In this document: in pieces, positions 18,895-30,547 of the stretch
Numbering within the stretch: the stretch's first letter is position 1
Layout: every line of letters starts with the position of its first letter
Source: Bradyrhizobium zhengyangense
GTDB lineage: Bacteria; Pseudomonadota; Alphaproteobacteria; Rhizobiales; Xanthobacteraceae
Assembly (NCBI RefSeq): GCF_022012435.1
Contig: NZ_JAKLUA010000021.1
Span: 45,436 to 109,435, forward strand
Length of the DNA: 64,000 nucleotides
Direction of reading: 5' to 3'
Notes under the pieces: generated by a model
What the model was told of the DNA's origin: nothing
What the model saw: only the letters and a program-made list of their open reading frames with translations
Database searches by the model: none
Program-made: the position numbers and the translations under genes

Positions 18895-19543
18895 TTAGTG
18901 GTCCCTACGCTAGTATTGCCACATATGTGGCTAGTGGAGCCCCCATCAGTTTGTGAGCGGGTTGGCGTTTCGATTCCCAATGAGGCATGAATTGGGCAGT
19001 AAATCCGATCCGTGTCGTCATGAAATATCTTGTGATCTGAATCGATATTCAGCCGATGTTCCGTAATCTTTCACTTTAACGATTTGTTAACTGATCTATT
19101 ACTTGTGAATACTGTAAAGCGAAGTTGTTACTCTTCACGTTTAGAATTGGGTAAGTATTCGGCGGGCGGTTCCTGTCCGACCATGGTCACGGCTCAGCGA
19201 GCCGTGTTCATGGCGGCTATGCGCTGAGAGCAGGAACGAAAGGGTGGGCTCCCGGAGGAAAGGCTCGCGGCAATTCCGTGGCATGGCAGGCCGTCGCAGC
19301 GGTCGCGATGAGCTGCTCGCGACGTGCGACGAACTGGCGACAGATCGTCGTGCCTTTAATTTGGCGTCATGTTGCACGTGCGCGCCTGCTATGTTAGCAA
19401 AGCCGCGATTTTAACGAGCCCGGCACTTCCCGTGCTGGTCGAAAATCGAAGTCCCGCTTGAATTCCAAGGGCTTGGATCGCTAGGCGCCGCTTCGTGGCG
19501 ACGGTTTTTCCCTTGCGAATTTGACAGCTAAAAGAGCGCGTCT
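18895..19543. other. Long intergenic region between rlpA-like gene and atp operon
   Basis: About 650 bases without a credible gene; short frames here have unnatural composition. It is AT-rich around 19000-19140 and holds a CtrA-type box at 19076-19091. No convincing -35/-10 pair for the atp operon could be fixed by eye. Confidence 0.6.
19076..19091. promoter_or_regulatory. CtrA-type box TTAA-N7-TTAAC
   Basis: TTAA at 19076-19079, seven bases, then TTAAC at 19087-19091: an exact match to the alphaproteobacterial CtrA consensus. It lies 182 bases upstream of the rlpA-like start and 450 bases upstream of atpH, so the wall gene is the more likely target. Confidence 0.5.
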
Positions 19544-20103
19544 GTGGCTGCAGAAGATACGTCCGTTTCAGGTGTGTCGGGCCGTTATGCAACGGCCTTG
19601 TTTGAACTGGCTCGTGACCAGAAAGTGGTCGACGAGGTCAAGGCCGATCTCGAGAGGTTCGAGGGGCTATTGACCGAAAGCGCCGATCTGAAGCGCCTCG
19701 TCCGCAGCCCGGTTTTCGCGGCCGATGCCCAGTCCAGGGCCCTTTCGGCCGTTCTGGACAAGGCCGGCATCGCCGGCATCACCGCCAATTTCCTCAAAGT
19801 GCTGACCGCCAACCGCCGCCTGTTCGCGGTGGCTGACGTCATCCGCGCCTATCGCGCCCTCGTTGCCAAGTTCAAGGGCGAGGCGACTGCGGATGTCACG
19901 GTCGCGGAAGCGCTCTCGGACAAGAATCTCGACGCTCTCAAGGTTGCCCTGAAGTCGGTGACCGGCAAGGACGTCGCGCTCAACGTGAAGATCGATCCCT
20001 CGATCATCGGTGGCCTCGTCGTGAAGCTTGGCAGCCGCATGATCGATAGTTCGCTTCGCACCAAACTCAATTCGATCAAGCACGCGATGAAAGAGGCAGG
20101 CTG

Positions 20104-20104
<1 letters not shown>
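19544..20104 (+). CDS. atpH: ATP synthase F1 delta subunit
   Basis: Delta subunit (OSCP homologue), 186 residues, linking the F1 head to the peripheral stalk. It reads VSGVSGRYATALFELARDQ at the N-terminus, typical of the family, and ends with the conserved GGLVVKLGSRMIDSSLRTKLNSI. Translation starts at GTG 19544 after AAAGAG. The stop overlaps the atpA start by one base (TGATG). First gene of the F1 operon; the F0 genes are not in this window, as usual in Alphaproteobacteria. Confidence 0.95.
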
Positions 20105-21633
<1,529 letters not shown>

Positions 21634-21638
21634 GTGCC

Positions 21639-21723
21639 GTCATGGCCGGGCTTGGTCCCGGCCATCCGCGCCTATCGGCGTGTGAGGCACCACGTGGATG
21701 CCCGGGACGAGCCCGGGCATGAC
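21639..21723. repeat. Intergenic mirror repeat inside the atp operon
   Basis: Ends GTCATGGCCGGGCTTGGTCC and GGGACGAGCCCGGGCATGAC are near-complementary. It sits between atpA and atpG, so it is transcribed within the operon and could affect relative expression or RNA stability. Confidence 0.8.
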
Positions 21724-21775
21724 GACTGGATAGGTTTGCGATCAGGCCAGAGGGTCGGATCGTCGGGGACGAAGA

Positions 21776-22648
21776 ATGGCGTCACTTAAAGACATGCGCG
21801 TCCGCATCGCCTCCACCAAGGCGACGCAAAAGATCACCAAGGCCATGCAGATGGTCGCGGCCTCGAAGCTGCGCCGCGCGCAGACCGCCGCGGAAGCTGC
21901 ACGTCCCTATGCCGACAAGATGAGCGCGGTGATCTCCAACATCGCCAGCGCTGCTGCGGGTTCGCCCGGCGCGCCGACGCTGCTGGCCGGCACCGGCCGC
22001 GACCAGGTTCACTTGCTGCTGGTCTGCACCGGCGAGCGCGGCCTGTCCGGCGCCTTCAACTCGTCGATCGTGCGTCTCGCCCGCGAACGTGCCCAGGCGC
22101 TGATGGCGCAGGGCAAGGAAGTGAAATTCTTCTGCGTTGGCCGCAAGGGCTACGAGCAGCTGCGCCGCCTGTTCGACAAGCAGATCGTCGAGCATCTCGA
22201 CCTGCGCAGTGTGCGTCAGCTCGGCTTCGTCAACGCGGAGGACATCGCCAAGAAGGTTCTGGCGCGGTTCGACAACGGCGAGTTCGACGTCTGCACGCTG
22301 TTCTACTCGCGCTTCCGCTCGGTGATCGCGCAGGTCCCGACCGCCCAGCAGGTCATTCCGCTGGTCGTCGAGGAGGGCGCAGCCGCCAACACGACGTCTT
22401 ACGAATACGAGCCGGAGGAGGACGAGATTCTCACCCGTCTTCTGCCGCGCAACCTTGCGGTCCAGATCTTCCGTGCGCTGCTCGAGAACAACGCCTCGTT
22501 CTACGGCGCGCAGATGAGTGCGATGGACAACGCCACGCGCAACGCCGGTGAGATGATCCGCAAGCAGACGCTGGTCTACAACCGTACGCGTCAGGCGCAG
22601 ATCACCAAGGAACTGATCGAAATCATCTCGGGCGCCGAAGCCGTCTAG
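21776..22648 (+). CDS. atpG: ATP synthase F1 gamma subunit
   Basis: Central rotor stalk of F1, 290 residues. The N-terminal coiled-coil helix MASLKDMRVRIASTKATQKI and the C-terminal helix ending IRKQTLVYNRTRQAQITKEL are the two conserved ends that form the axle. LVCTGERGLSGAFN marks the central domain. The length fits the alphaproteobacterial gamma subunit. Confidence 0.97.
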   Translation: MASLKDMRVRIASTKATQKITKAMQMVAASKLRRAQTAAEAARPYADKMSAVISNIASAAAGSPGAPTLLAGTGRDQVHLLLVCTGERGLSGAFNSSIVRLARERAQALMAQGKEVKFFCVGRKGYEQLRRLFDKQIVEHLDLRSVRQLGFVNAEDIAKKVLARFDNGEFDVCTLFYSRFRSVIAQVPTAQQVIPLVVEEGAAANTTSYEYEPEEDEILTRLLPRNLAVQIFRALLENNASFYGAQMSAMDNATRNAGEMIRKQTLVYNRTRQAQITKELIEIISGAEAV

Positions 22649-22729
22649 CCAGGACGCATCGGTACCCATCAATGCAACATCCCGGTCGATTGACCGTGGC
22701 TTACTAGTTCGGATCGAAGGAGACATTCA

Positions 22730-24163
<1,434 letters not shown>

Positions 24164-24167
24164 GCTG

Positions 24168-24241
24168 GCGAATTGCTGATGGGGAGTGGCGAATAGCTGC
24201 TCCCTCGTCTGCCTCTCGCCATTCGCTACTCACCATTCGCA
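24168..24241. repeat. GGCGAAT/ATTCGCC repeat between atpD and atpC
   Basis: Imperfect inverted arrangement of GGCGAATTGCT, AGTGGCGAATAGC and CGCCATTCGCTACTCACCATTCGC. It lies in the transcribed spacer between two operon genes. Confidence 0.6.
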
Positions 24242-24249
24242 GGTTTGTT

Positions 24250-24657
24250 ATGGCCACCTTCCACTTCGATCTCGTCTCTCCGGAAAAGCTCGCCTTCTCG
24301 GGCGAGGTCGATCAGGTCGACGTCCCCGGCTGGGAAGGCGATTTCGGCGTGCTCGCCGGGCATGCTCCTTTCGTGGCTGCGGTGCGGCCGGGTATCCTGA
24401 CCATCATCTCCGGCGGCCAGAAGCAGAAGGTCATCGTGCTCGGCGGCCTTGCGGAAGTTTCCGACGATCGTCTCACCGTGCTCGCTGACGTCGCGACCTC
24501 GCTGGACGAACTCGATCGGGCGCAGTTCGCCGACAAGATCGCGGAAATGCAGGAGAAGCTTTCAGAGCACGAAGGCTCCGAGCTCGATCTCGCGATTGCG
24601 CGGCTCGACCACTACAAGAGCATCCAGCAGGAGCTCAACACGACGGCGATGCACTGA
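24250..24657 (+). CDS. atpC: ATP synthase F1 epsilon subunit
   Basis: Epsilon subunit, 135 residues, the regulatory rotor subunit. It has the beta-sandwich start MATFHFDLVSPEKLAFSGEV with the conserved VPGWEGDFGVLAGHAPF, then a C-terminal helical pair that in this group is short. Last gene of the F1 operon. Confidence 0.95.
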   Translation: MATFHFDLVSPEKLAFSGEVDQVDVPGWEGDFGVLAGHAPFVAAVRPGILTIISGGQKQKVIVLGGLAEVSDDRLTVLADVATSLDELDRAQFADKIAEMQEKLSEHEGSELDLAIARLDHYKSIQQELNTTAMH

Positions 24658-24812
24658 CGCTGCGTCGCGCCCGCGTCGCGCCGCGCGGCCTTTCAGAATT
24701 CTGCAACAAAATCAGCGCTCGTTACGGAAGTGGCGGGCGCTGAAACTTTGTTGCACCGCGCCGGAGATGGCGGCATTCTGCGCCCGCAGATTTGTTCCAG
24801 GGCTGGGTGCAG

Positions 24813-26489
24813 ATGAAACGCAAGATCGCGGCGATTTTCGCGGCTGATATTGCCGGCTACTCGAGGCTCGTTGCGGAGGACGAGGAAGAGACGCTGCGGC
24901 GTCTGGCGTCCTACCGCGAGGTCATCGACGATTTCATCGCAAAGGCGAGCGGCCGCATCTTCAACACCGCAGGCGATGCCGTGCTCGCGGAATTCCCGAG
25001 TGCGGTCGACGCGGTGCGCTGCGCGATCGACATCCAGGAGAGCTTGCGAACCCGCAACATGGCCTATCCGCCGAGCCGGCAGATGTCGTTTCGTATCGGC
25101 ATCACCATCGGCGACGTCGTCGAGCGCGATGGCGATCTGCTCGGCGACGGCGTCAACATCGCGGCTCGGCTCGAGGGTTTGGCTGAAGTCGGCGGCATCT
25201 GCGTCTCCCGCGCCGTGCACGAGCAGGTTGCCAACAAGCTGTCGGTGCAGTTCGCCGATATCGGCGCGCAGGAAGTCAAGAACATCCCGACGCCGGTGCA
25301 CGCCTACATGGTCGCGATGCGGCGCGAGGACGGGACTTACGCAACGCCGCAGGTGAAGAAAGTCGCCAAGGCTGCGCCTGCGCCGAACTGGATGTGGCCG
25401 CTGGTGGTCGGCGTGGTCTCCGTCGTCGCCATCGGCGTCGGCGGCTTCCTGTATTTCACCAAGCTCGAGACCTCACACGTCACGTCCAGCCCGGCAACGT
25501 CCACGGCCGCTGCACCCGCATCGAGGCCGGCAACGGCGCCGTCACCCAGCCCGACGCCGACGATGGCTGCAAAGGCGCCGGCACCTTCGCCGACCCCGAC
25601 ATCGGCGCCGACCCAAACGGCTGCCGCGACACCGACGCCGATCCCGTCATCGCCCGCTGCCTCCACCGGCAAGATCGCGGTGGAGGCGGTGCCGTTCATC
25701 GGCGAGCGCCAGCGTGCCTTTCTCAGCAACGAATACGCGGCCGCTGGAGATCACAAGGCTTATGCCTTGAACATCGGCGGGTTCTTCGGCACGGCGCTCA
25801 ATCAGCCGACCGAGGAGGCCGCGCGCAACGGCGCGGTCGACCAATGCCAGAAGCGCGCGGACGCCGCGCAATCGCCGCGGCGTTGCGAGCTCTATGCGGT
25901 CGGCAACAAGGTGGTCTACAGCCACGGTGGTCCGCCGATGCCGCCGCAGCCCTGGTTTCGGCACGACGCCATCACCGAGCGCGCGTTTGCGCCGAAAGAT
26001 TTTCCAATGGTGCGCGAGCAAGCCAGAACCAGGCTCGAAAACATTTACATGCAGGCGGCGAAATCACGTTCGGTCGCGCTTGGTCCGGGCGGACAATATT
26101 TCATGGCGCTGGGAGCGACCTCGGTCGACGATGCCGCGCGACGCTCGCTGGAATCCTGCGGCGCGATCGCGGGCGCTGCCTGCATGACCGTGGCGGTCGA
26201 CGACGTCTTCGTCGTGCCGGTCCCGACCCTGCTGAGGGTCACCGGCTTCTTCCACGCCGCCACCAATCCCTCGATCGTGGCCGATGCGCGCGATGAAGTC
26301 GTGCGCAAGCTCGGCGACGCCATGGGCTGGAATGCGGTCGCGGTCGGCACCGCCGGCCGCCCCGGCCTCGGCCTAAAGGCCGCCGAGGAGCAGACCGCGA
26401 TCAGCGGCGCGCTCGCCGACTGCGGCAAGCACGACAGCGACTGCCACGTGATCGCGGTCGGCCCGTTCACGGTGGGGCCGCTGAATTAG
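24813..26489 (+). CDS. Class III adenylate/guanylate cyclase with membrane anchor and periplasmic DUF4189-like tail
   Basis: Makes a cyclic nucleotide from a nucleoside triphosphate. Cyclase domain 1-168: metal-binding D12 (FAADIAGYS) and D55 (NTAGDAVLAEF), and the transition-state pair N115/R119 (GVNIAARL), all intact. One membrane helix at about 194-216, then a Pro/Ala/Thr-rich linker to about 285. The C-terminal 270 residues would be periplasmic and carry cysteine-containing blocks that resemble DUF4189 (KAYALNIGGFFGTALNQPTE; ALGATSVDDAARRSLESCG; DCGKHDSDCHVIAVGPF). Length is 558 residues. ATG 24813 is preferred to TTG 24792. The layout suggests an envelope signal read out as cyclic nucleotide; ligand unknown. 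Confidence 0.85.
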   Translation: MKRKIAAIFAADIAGYSRLVAEDEEETLRRLASYREVIDDFIAKASGRIFNTAGDAVLAEFPSAVDAVRCAIDIQESLRTRNMAYPPSRQMSFRIGITIGDVVERDGDLLGDGVNIAARLEGLAEVGGICVSRAVHEQVANKLSVQFADIGAQEVKNIPTPVHAYMVAMRREDGTYATPQVKKVAKAAPAPNWMWPLVVGVVSVVAIGVGGFLYFTKLETSHVTSSPATSTAAAPASRPATAPSPSPTPTMAAKAPAPSPTPTSAPTQTAAATPTPIPSSPAASTGKIAVEAVPFIGERQRAFLSNEYAAAGDHKAYALNIGGFFGTALNQPTEEAARNGAVDQCQKRADAAQSPRRCELYAVGNKVVYSHGGPPMPPQPWFRHDAITERAFAPKDFPMVREQARTRLENIYMQAAKSRSVALGPGGQYFMALGATSVDDAARRSLESCGAIAGAACMTVAVDDVFVVPVPTLLRVTGFFHAATNPSIVADARDEVVRKLGDAMGWNAVAVGTAGRPGLGLKAAEEQTAISGALADCGKHDSDCHVIAVGPFTVGPLN

Positions 26490-26576
26490 GGCGAGCGTAG
26501 CGCGATTGCTCTGATTTCGCCCGATTTGTCCGCGGCTTGGTTTCGACCACCGCGCATTTCGCCCGCAATCCCCGTT

Positions 26577-26596
26577 CTACTGTGCATGGGGTTGTT
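26577..26596. repeat. 20-base intergenic repeat, copy 1
   Basis: The 20 bases CTACTGTGCATGGGGTTGTT occur here and again at 48900-48919 in the same orientation. Both copies are intergenic. Confidence 0.8.
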
Positions 26597-26605
26597 GTCG
26601 CGTCT

Positions 26606-27124
26606 TCATTTGGCGAAGGGCGCGAACTCTTGCGCCACTGCCCGGTAGACCTCGCGGCGGAACGGCACCACGATGTCGGCGACGCGGTCGAGGCGCTCCC
26701 AGCGCCACGCATCGAACTCGGCGGGCTGGCCGTTGCGCGGCGTCAGCGGGTCGATCTCGTCATCCTGACCGGTGAAGCGCAGCGCGAACCATTTTTGGCG
26801 CTGGCCACGATATTTCGCCAACCGGTGCGTCTGCGGTCCGTCATAGGGCGGGAATTCGTAAGCGAGCCAGTCGGTCTCGCCGAGATAACAGGCGCTGACG
26901 ACATTGGTCTCCTCCCAGAGCTCGCGCATGGCCGCATCGCGCAAGACCTCACCCTCGTCGACGCCGCCTTGCGGCATCTGCCAGTCGAGTCCGGGCAGGA
27001 TGATCTCCGGGCCGTCGCCCTTGAAGCGGTGCCCGACCAGCACGCAGCCGTCGGCATTGAACAGCGCGATGCCGACATTGGGACGGTAGGGTTTTTCGTT
27101 GGTCACTGCTGCATCTTTCGTCAT
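26606..27124 (-). CDS. NUDIX hydrolase, RppH-like paralogue
   Basis: RppH-type NUDIX protein of about 172 residues; RppH removes pyrophosphate from triphosphate RNA 5' ends, related enzymes hydrolyse dinucleoside polyphosphates. The NUDIX box is complete (GGVDEGEVLRDAAMRELWEE), and KYRGQRQKWFALRF is the RppH signature. The frame runs on upstream to 27229, but that part reads through a mirror repeat and is unlikely to be coding. ATG 27124 (MTKDAAVTNEKPYRP) is my choice; GTG 27106 is possible. It follows another RppH-like gene in the same direction, about 106 bases away. Confidence 0.85.
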   Translation of the reverse strand: MTKDAAVTNEKPYRPNVGIALFNADGCVLVGHRFKGDGPEIILPGLDWQMPQGGVDEGEVLRDAAMRELWEETNVVSACYLGETDWLAYEFPPYDGPQTHRLAKYRGQRQKWFALRFTGQDDEIDPLTPRNGQPAEFDAWRWERLDRVADIVVPFRREVYRAVAQEFAPFAK

Positions 27125-27219
27125 TCCGGGGCGCGCGAAGCGCGAAGCCGGAATCTCGAGGTTCCCAGATGCGCGATTGCGCACCATGATGCGATGCTGT
27201 CGCATCGCTCCGGAACGAC
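27120..27219. repeat. Intergenic mirror repeat between two NUDIX genes
   Basis: Begins GTCATTCCGGGGCGCG and ends CGCTCCGGAACGAC, same family as 2682-2787 and 18214-18316. It overlaps the first codon or two of the downstream NUDIX gene and extends its open frame artificially. Confidence 0.8.
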
Positions 27220-27229
27220 GGCAAATCAT

Positions 27230-27736
27230 TTAGCCGTCCGCGAGTGCGGAAAATTCCTTCACCACGCGCTCATAAACCGGACGCTTGAACGGGATGATCA
27301 GTGAGGGGAGGTTCTTCATCGGCTCCCAGCGCCAGCTGACGAATTCGGCCTTGTGGCCGCCGCCGCCGGGCTTCTCGACATTGATCTCGCTGTCCTTGCC
27401 GGTGAAGCGCACCGCGAACCACCTCTGGCGCTGGCCGCGATAGCGGCCCTTCCAGGCGCGCCCCGCGACCGTGCGCGGGATGTCGTAGATCAGCCAGTCC
27501 GGCACCTCGCCGAGTCGCTCGATCGAGCGCACGCTTGTCTCTTCATAGAGCTCGCGCTTGGCGGCTTCCCAATTGTCCTCGCCGGGATCGACCCCGCCCT
27601 GCGGCATCTGCCAGACATGGCTGTCGTCGACATGCTCGATGCCACCGGCGCGACGACCGATGAACACCAGGCCTTCAGTGTTGAGCAACATCACCCCGAC
27701 GCAGGTTCGGTAGGGCAGATCCTCATAACGCGCCAT
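27230..27736 (-). CDS. rppH: RNA pyrophosphohydrolase RppH
   Basis: RppH-type NUDIX hydrolase, 168 residues. NUDIX box GGVDPGEDNWEAAKRELYEE is complete; YRTCVGVMLLNTEGLVFIGRR and RYRGQRQRWFAVRFTG match the RppH pattern closely. The frame opens at 27793 but ATG 27736 follows GAGAGGTTTGGTGGA and starts MARYEDLPYR, as in relatives. It lies 66 bases after the stop end of the YibQ-like gene and heads a tandem pair of NUDIX genes. Of the two, this one looks more like the housekeeping RppH. Confidence 0.88.
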   Translation of the reverse strand: MARYEDLPYRTCVGVMLLNTEGLVFIGRRAGGIEHVDDSHVWQMPQGGVDPGEDNWEAAKRELYEETSVRSIERLGEVPDWLIYDIPRTVAGRAWKGRYRGQRQRWFAVRFTGKDSEINVEKPGGGGHKAEFVSWRWEPMKNLPSLIIPFKRPVYERVVKEFSALADG

Positions 27737-27802
27737 TCCACCAAACCTCTCGCGTGCTGCCGGCCGGGCCATCGGGAAGCCGTGCCGTACCAATTCTTTG
27801 AT

Positions 27803-29020
27803 TTAGCTGGATTTTGATTTCAGCATCGCGGTTGTCAATGGCACCAATAGGATACCCCGGTCGTTCAATGTCTTGATCCAGGCGCCGACCCGTTCGATCG
27901 AGACCGGCAGGGCCGAGGCCGTGCCGATGGCGACGCCGCGCTCTCGTGCCGTCGATTCCAGCTTGTTCAGGGCGCGGTCGATCTCGGTCGGGGTCGGCAC
28001 CGCGTCGAGCGCGATGTCGCCCTTGCCAAACGGCACCGCGAGGCTTCCGGCCGCCTGTGAGGCGATGCTGCGGGGCGAGGAGCCGTCATCGAAGAAGCCG
28101 AGGCCGCGCCTGGAGGCCTCGCGGATGATCGGCTGCATCGCCGCATCAGTCGCGATGAAGCGGGCGCCCATGAAATTGGTGAGGCCGGCATAGCCCTGCA
28201 TCCGGCTGAGGTGCCAGTACAGGCGGTCGGTGTTCTGGTCGGGGGTGAGCGAGGTCAGCAGCGTCTGCGGGCCGGGATCGTTGTCGGGGAAGTCGTAGGG
28301 CTCCATCGGGATCTGCAGGAAGATCTCGTGGCGCTGGGCGCGGGCCCGCTCGGCGAGCTTGCCGGGGTCGGCGCCGTAGGGTGTGAAGGCCAGCGTCACC
28401 GCGCCCGGCAGCTTCATGATCGCATCGGTGGTCTTGGCGGCGCCGACGCCGAGGCCGCCGATCACGATCGCCACGACAGGCATCTTCGCGGCCTTGGCGC
28501 GGTCGGCCTCGGCGGCATAGACGTTGAACGGCTTGAGGTCGCCCGAGATCGCGGGGATCATGCCGTAGCGGGACTTCTCCAGCAGCTTTGGATCGATCCC
28601 GTTCATGACGGGCGGCGGCGCGGAGGCCGCCTCGCCCTTGTCGGCGGCGTCGCCCGCGCCGATCACCACGTCATGGCGCGCGCCGGTCGAGCCGTCGATC
28701 ATGGTGACGGTCTTCTGGTCGCCGGCCTGCTTCGGCGCGTCCTTGGTCTCGTGCTTGCTCTCTTGCCTGGCTGCCTGGTCATGGCCGGAAGCCGCGGGCT
28801 TCTCGTCGGTGGCTTTGGGATCGCGAATCGCGATCCGCGTCATCGGCTCGCCGCCGAGCGGGTCCTTGTTGAAGATGGCAAAACCGGCAAAGGCGAGCAG
28901 GAACAGGCCGAGCATGACGGCGATCAGCTGCATGACGGTGAACGGCAGCCGCAGCCGCCGTTTCCGGCGCGGCTTGTCCTGTCCGAGCGGGGCGCTCAGA
29001 TCATCGGCCGTTTCAGTCAT
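27803..29020 (-). CDS. Divergent polysaccharide deacetylase (YibQ/DUF610 family)
   Basis: Membrane-anchored protein of 405 residues. A basic N-terminus is followed by a hydrophobic helix at about 28-52 (VMQLIAVMLGLFLLAFAGFA), a charged, low-complexity spacer rich in Lys, Glu and Gln, and a C-terminal deacetylase-fold domain from about 180: PVVAIVIGGLGVGAAKT, EIFLQIPMEPYDFPDNDPGP, FMGARFIATDAAM and GLGFFDDGSS. YibQ-type proteins commonly lie beside ctpA and envC, exactly as here. ATG 29020 is chosen over 29041 by the usual MTETADDL start. Activity in this family is not well defined. Confidence 0.82.
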   Translation of the reverse strand: MTETADDLSAPLGQDKPRRKRRLRLPFTVMQLIAVMLGLFLLAFAGFAIFNKDPLGGEPMTRIAIRDPKATDEKPAASGHDQAARQESKHETKDAPKQAGDQKTVTMIDGSTGARHDVVIGAGDAADKGEAASAPPPVMNGIDPKLLEKSRYGMIPAISGDLKPFNVYAAEADRAKAAKMPVVAIVIGGLGVGAAKTTDAIMKLPGAVTLAFTPYGADPGKLAERARAQRHEIFLQIPMEPYDFPDNDPGPQTLLTSLTPDQNTDRLYWHLSRMQGYAGLTNFMGARFIATDAAMQPIIREASRRGLGFFDDGSSPRSIASQAAGSLAVPFGKGDIALDAVPTPTEIDRALNKLESTARERGVAIGTASALPVSIERVGAWIKTLNDRGILLVPLTTAMLKSKSS

Positions 29021-29130
29021 GCGAGATCCCGAATCACTCAACCCGACGATACCACGCCAAGGTCAAGTGGCGGCAGGCCGGGATAGGCCGGGGGGATCAG
29101 GAGTTCCAAGCAAAAAGGCCGGCAGCAAAA

Positions 29131-29155
29131 AAGGGCGACTCCTGGAGCCGCCCTT
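29131..29155 (-). terminator. Rho-independent terminator after ctpA
   Basis: Arms AAGGGCGACTCC and GGAGCCGCCCTT pair with one mismatch; read on the minus strand, the stem is followed by TTTTTTGCTG. Confidence 0.8.
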
Positions 29156-29179
29156 TTCAATCAATTGCCGAGGTTGCGC

Positions 29180-30547
29180 TTAGTTTGCTGCCTTGGGCTT
29201 GTCGGCCGCGGCCTTGTCGGTCGTGGCGCCGGGCGCCGGCGTCGGCGCCGCATTGGCGCTGTTCTTGATGCCGTGGAGCAGGTCGTCGGCCATCTTGAGT
29301 GCCTTGTCGTCCTTGGCGTCCGGCGGGACGTAGGATTGCGAACCGGTCTTCTCGTCGCCGTCGTTCTTGAGGTGGCCGCGCAGCGAAGCTTCGCCCTTGG
29401 TGTCGGTGCGGGACTTCAGCTCGTCCGGCACGTCCTGGAGCACTTCGATATCAGGCACGATGCCCTTGGCCTGGATCGACTTGCCCGACGGCGTGTAGTA
29501 GCGCGCCGTGGTCAGGCGCAGCGCGCCGTTGCCCGAGCCGAGCGGGATGATGGTCTGCACCGAGCCCTTGCCGAAGGAGCGCGTGCCGACGATGGTCGCG
29601 CGCTTGTGGTCCTGCAGCGCGCCGGCGACGATTTCCGAGGCCGAGGCCGAACCGCCGTTGACGAGCACGATTACAGGCTTGCCCTTGGTGAGGTCGCCAG
29701 CATGCGCGGTGCGGCGCTGGGTCTCCTCGGCATTGCGGCCGCGGGTCGACACGATCTCGCCCTTCTCCAGGAACGAGTCGGACACGGTCACGGCCTCCTC
29801 GAGCAGGCCGCCCGGATTGTTGCGGAGGTCGATGATGTAGCCCTTGAGCTTGTCGCCGATCTGGCCAGAGAGGTTCGCGACCTCCTTCTTCAGGCCTTCG
29901 GTGGTCTGCTCGTTGAAGGTGGTGATGCGGATATAGGCGATGTCGTCGGCCTCGACGCGCGCGCGCACCGAACGGACGCGGATGTTGTCGCGCACCAGGG
30001 TGACGTCGATCGGATTGTCCTGGCCCTTGCGGATGATCTTGAGCTTGATCTTGGTGTTGACGGGGCCGCGCATCTTCTCGACCGCCTGGTTCAGGGTCAG
30101 GCCCTGAACTGCTTCATCGTCGAGATTGGTAATGATGTCGTTGGCCATGACGCCGGCGCGCGAGGCGGGCGTATCGTCGATCGGCGAGACCACCTTGATC
30201 AGGCCGTCTTCCATCGTGACCTCGATGCCGAGGCCGCCGAACTCGCCGCGGGTCTGCACCTGCATGTCACGGAAGCTCTTGGCGTCCATGTAGCTCGAAT
30301 GCGGATCGAGACCTGAGAGCATGCCGCTGATCGCGGATTCGATCAGCTTGGTGTCGTCGGGTTTTTCGACATAGTCGGAGCGCACGCGCTCGAAGACGTC
30401 GCCGAACAGATTGAGCTGGCGATAGGTGTCCGCCGTCGCGGCTCGCGCGCTGGAGCCCATGAACACCGCGCGCGGCTGGGTCACGAACAGCGTCAGCGCC
30501 GCACCGGTGGCCGCGCTGAGGAGGATAACTGAAGTCTTGCGCATCAT
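29180..30547 (-). CDS. ctpA: Carboxy-terminal processing protease CtpA (S41)
   Basis: Exported tail-specific protease, 455 residues. A signal or anchor segment at 5-24 (TSVILLSAATGAALTLFVTQ), a PDZ domain about 95-185 (GEFGGLGIEV to RDNIRV), and the S41 domain with catalytic Ser in NGGSASASE (298-305) and Lys327 in SFGKGSVQ. The C-terminus is Ala/Lys-rich. Its start overlaps the stop of the EnvC-like gene by four bases (ATGA), so the two are made together; such proteases trim envelope proteins and wall hydrolase factors. Confidence 0.93.
   Translation of the reverse strand: MMRKTSVILLSAATGAALTLFVTQPRAVFMGSSARAATADTYRQLNLFGDVFERVRSDYVEKPDDTKLIESAISGMLSGLDPHSSYMDAKSFRDMQVQTRGEFGGLGIEVTMEDGLIKVVSPIDDTPASRAGVMANDIITNLDDEAVQGLTLNQAVEKMRGPVNTKIKLKIIRKGQDNPIDVTLVRDNIRVRSVRARVEADDIAYIRITTFNEQTTEGLKKEVANLSGQIGDKLKGYIIDLRNNPGGLLEEAVTVSDSFLEKGEIVSTRGRNAEETQRRTAHAGDLTKGKPVIVLVNGGSASASEIVAGALQDHKRATIVGTRSFGKGSVQTIIPLGSGNGALRLTTARYYTPSGKSIQAKGIVPDIEVLQDVPDELKSRTDTKGEASLRGHLKNDGDEKTGSQSYVPPDAKDDKALKMADDLLHGIKNSANAAPTPAPGATTDKAAADKPKAAN

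Noticed and set aside
19141..19377. Minus-strand frame of 78 codons in the gap before atpH
   Set aside because: Unnatural composition and no ribosome binding site.
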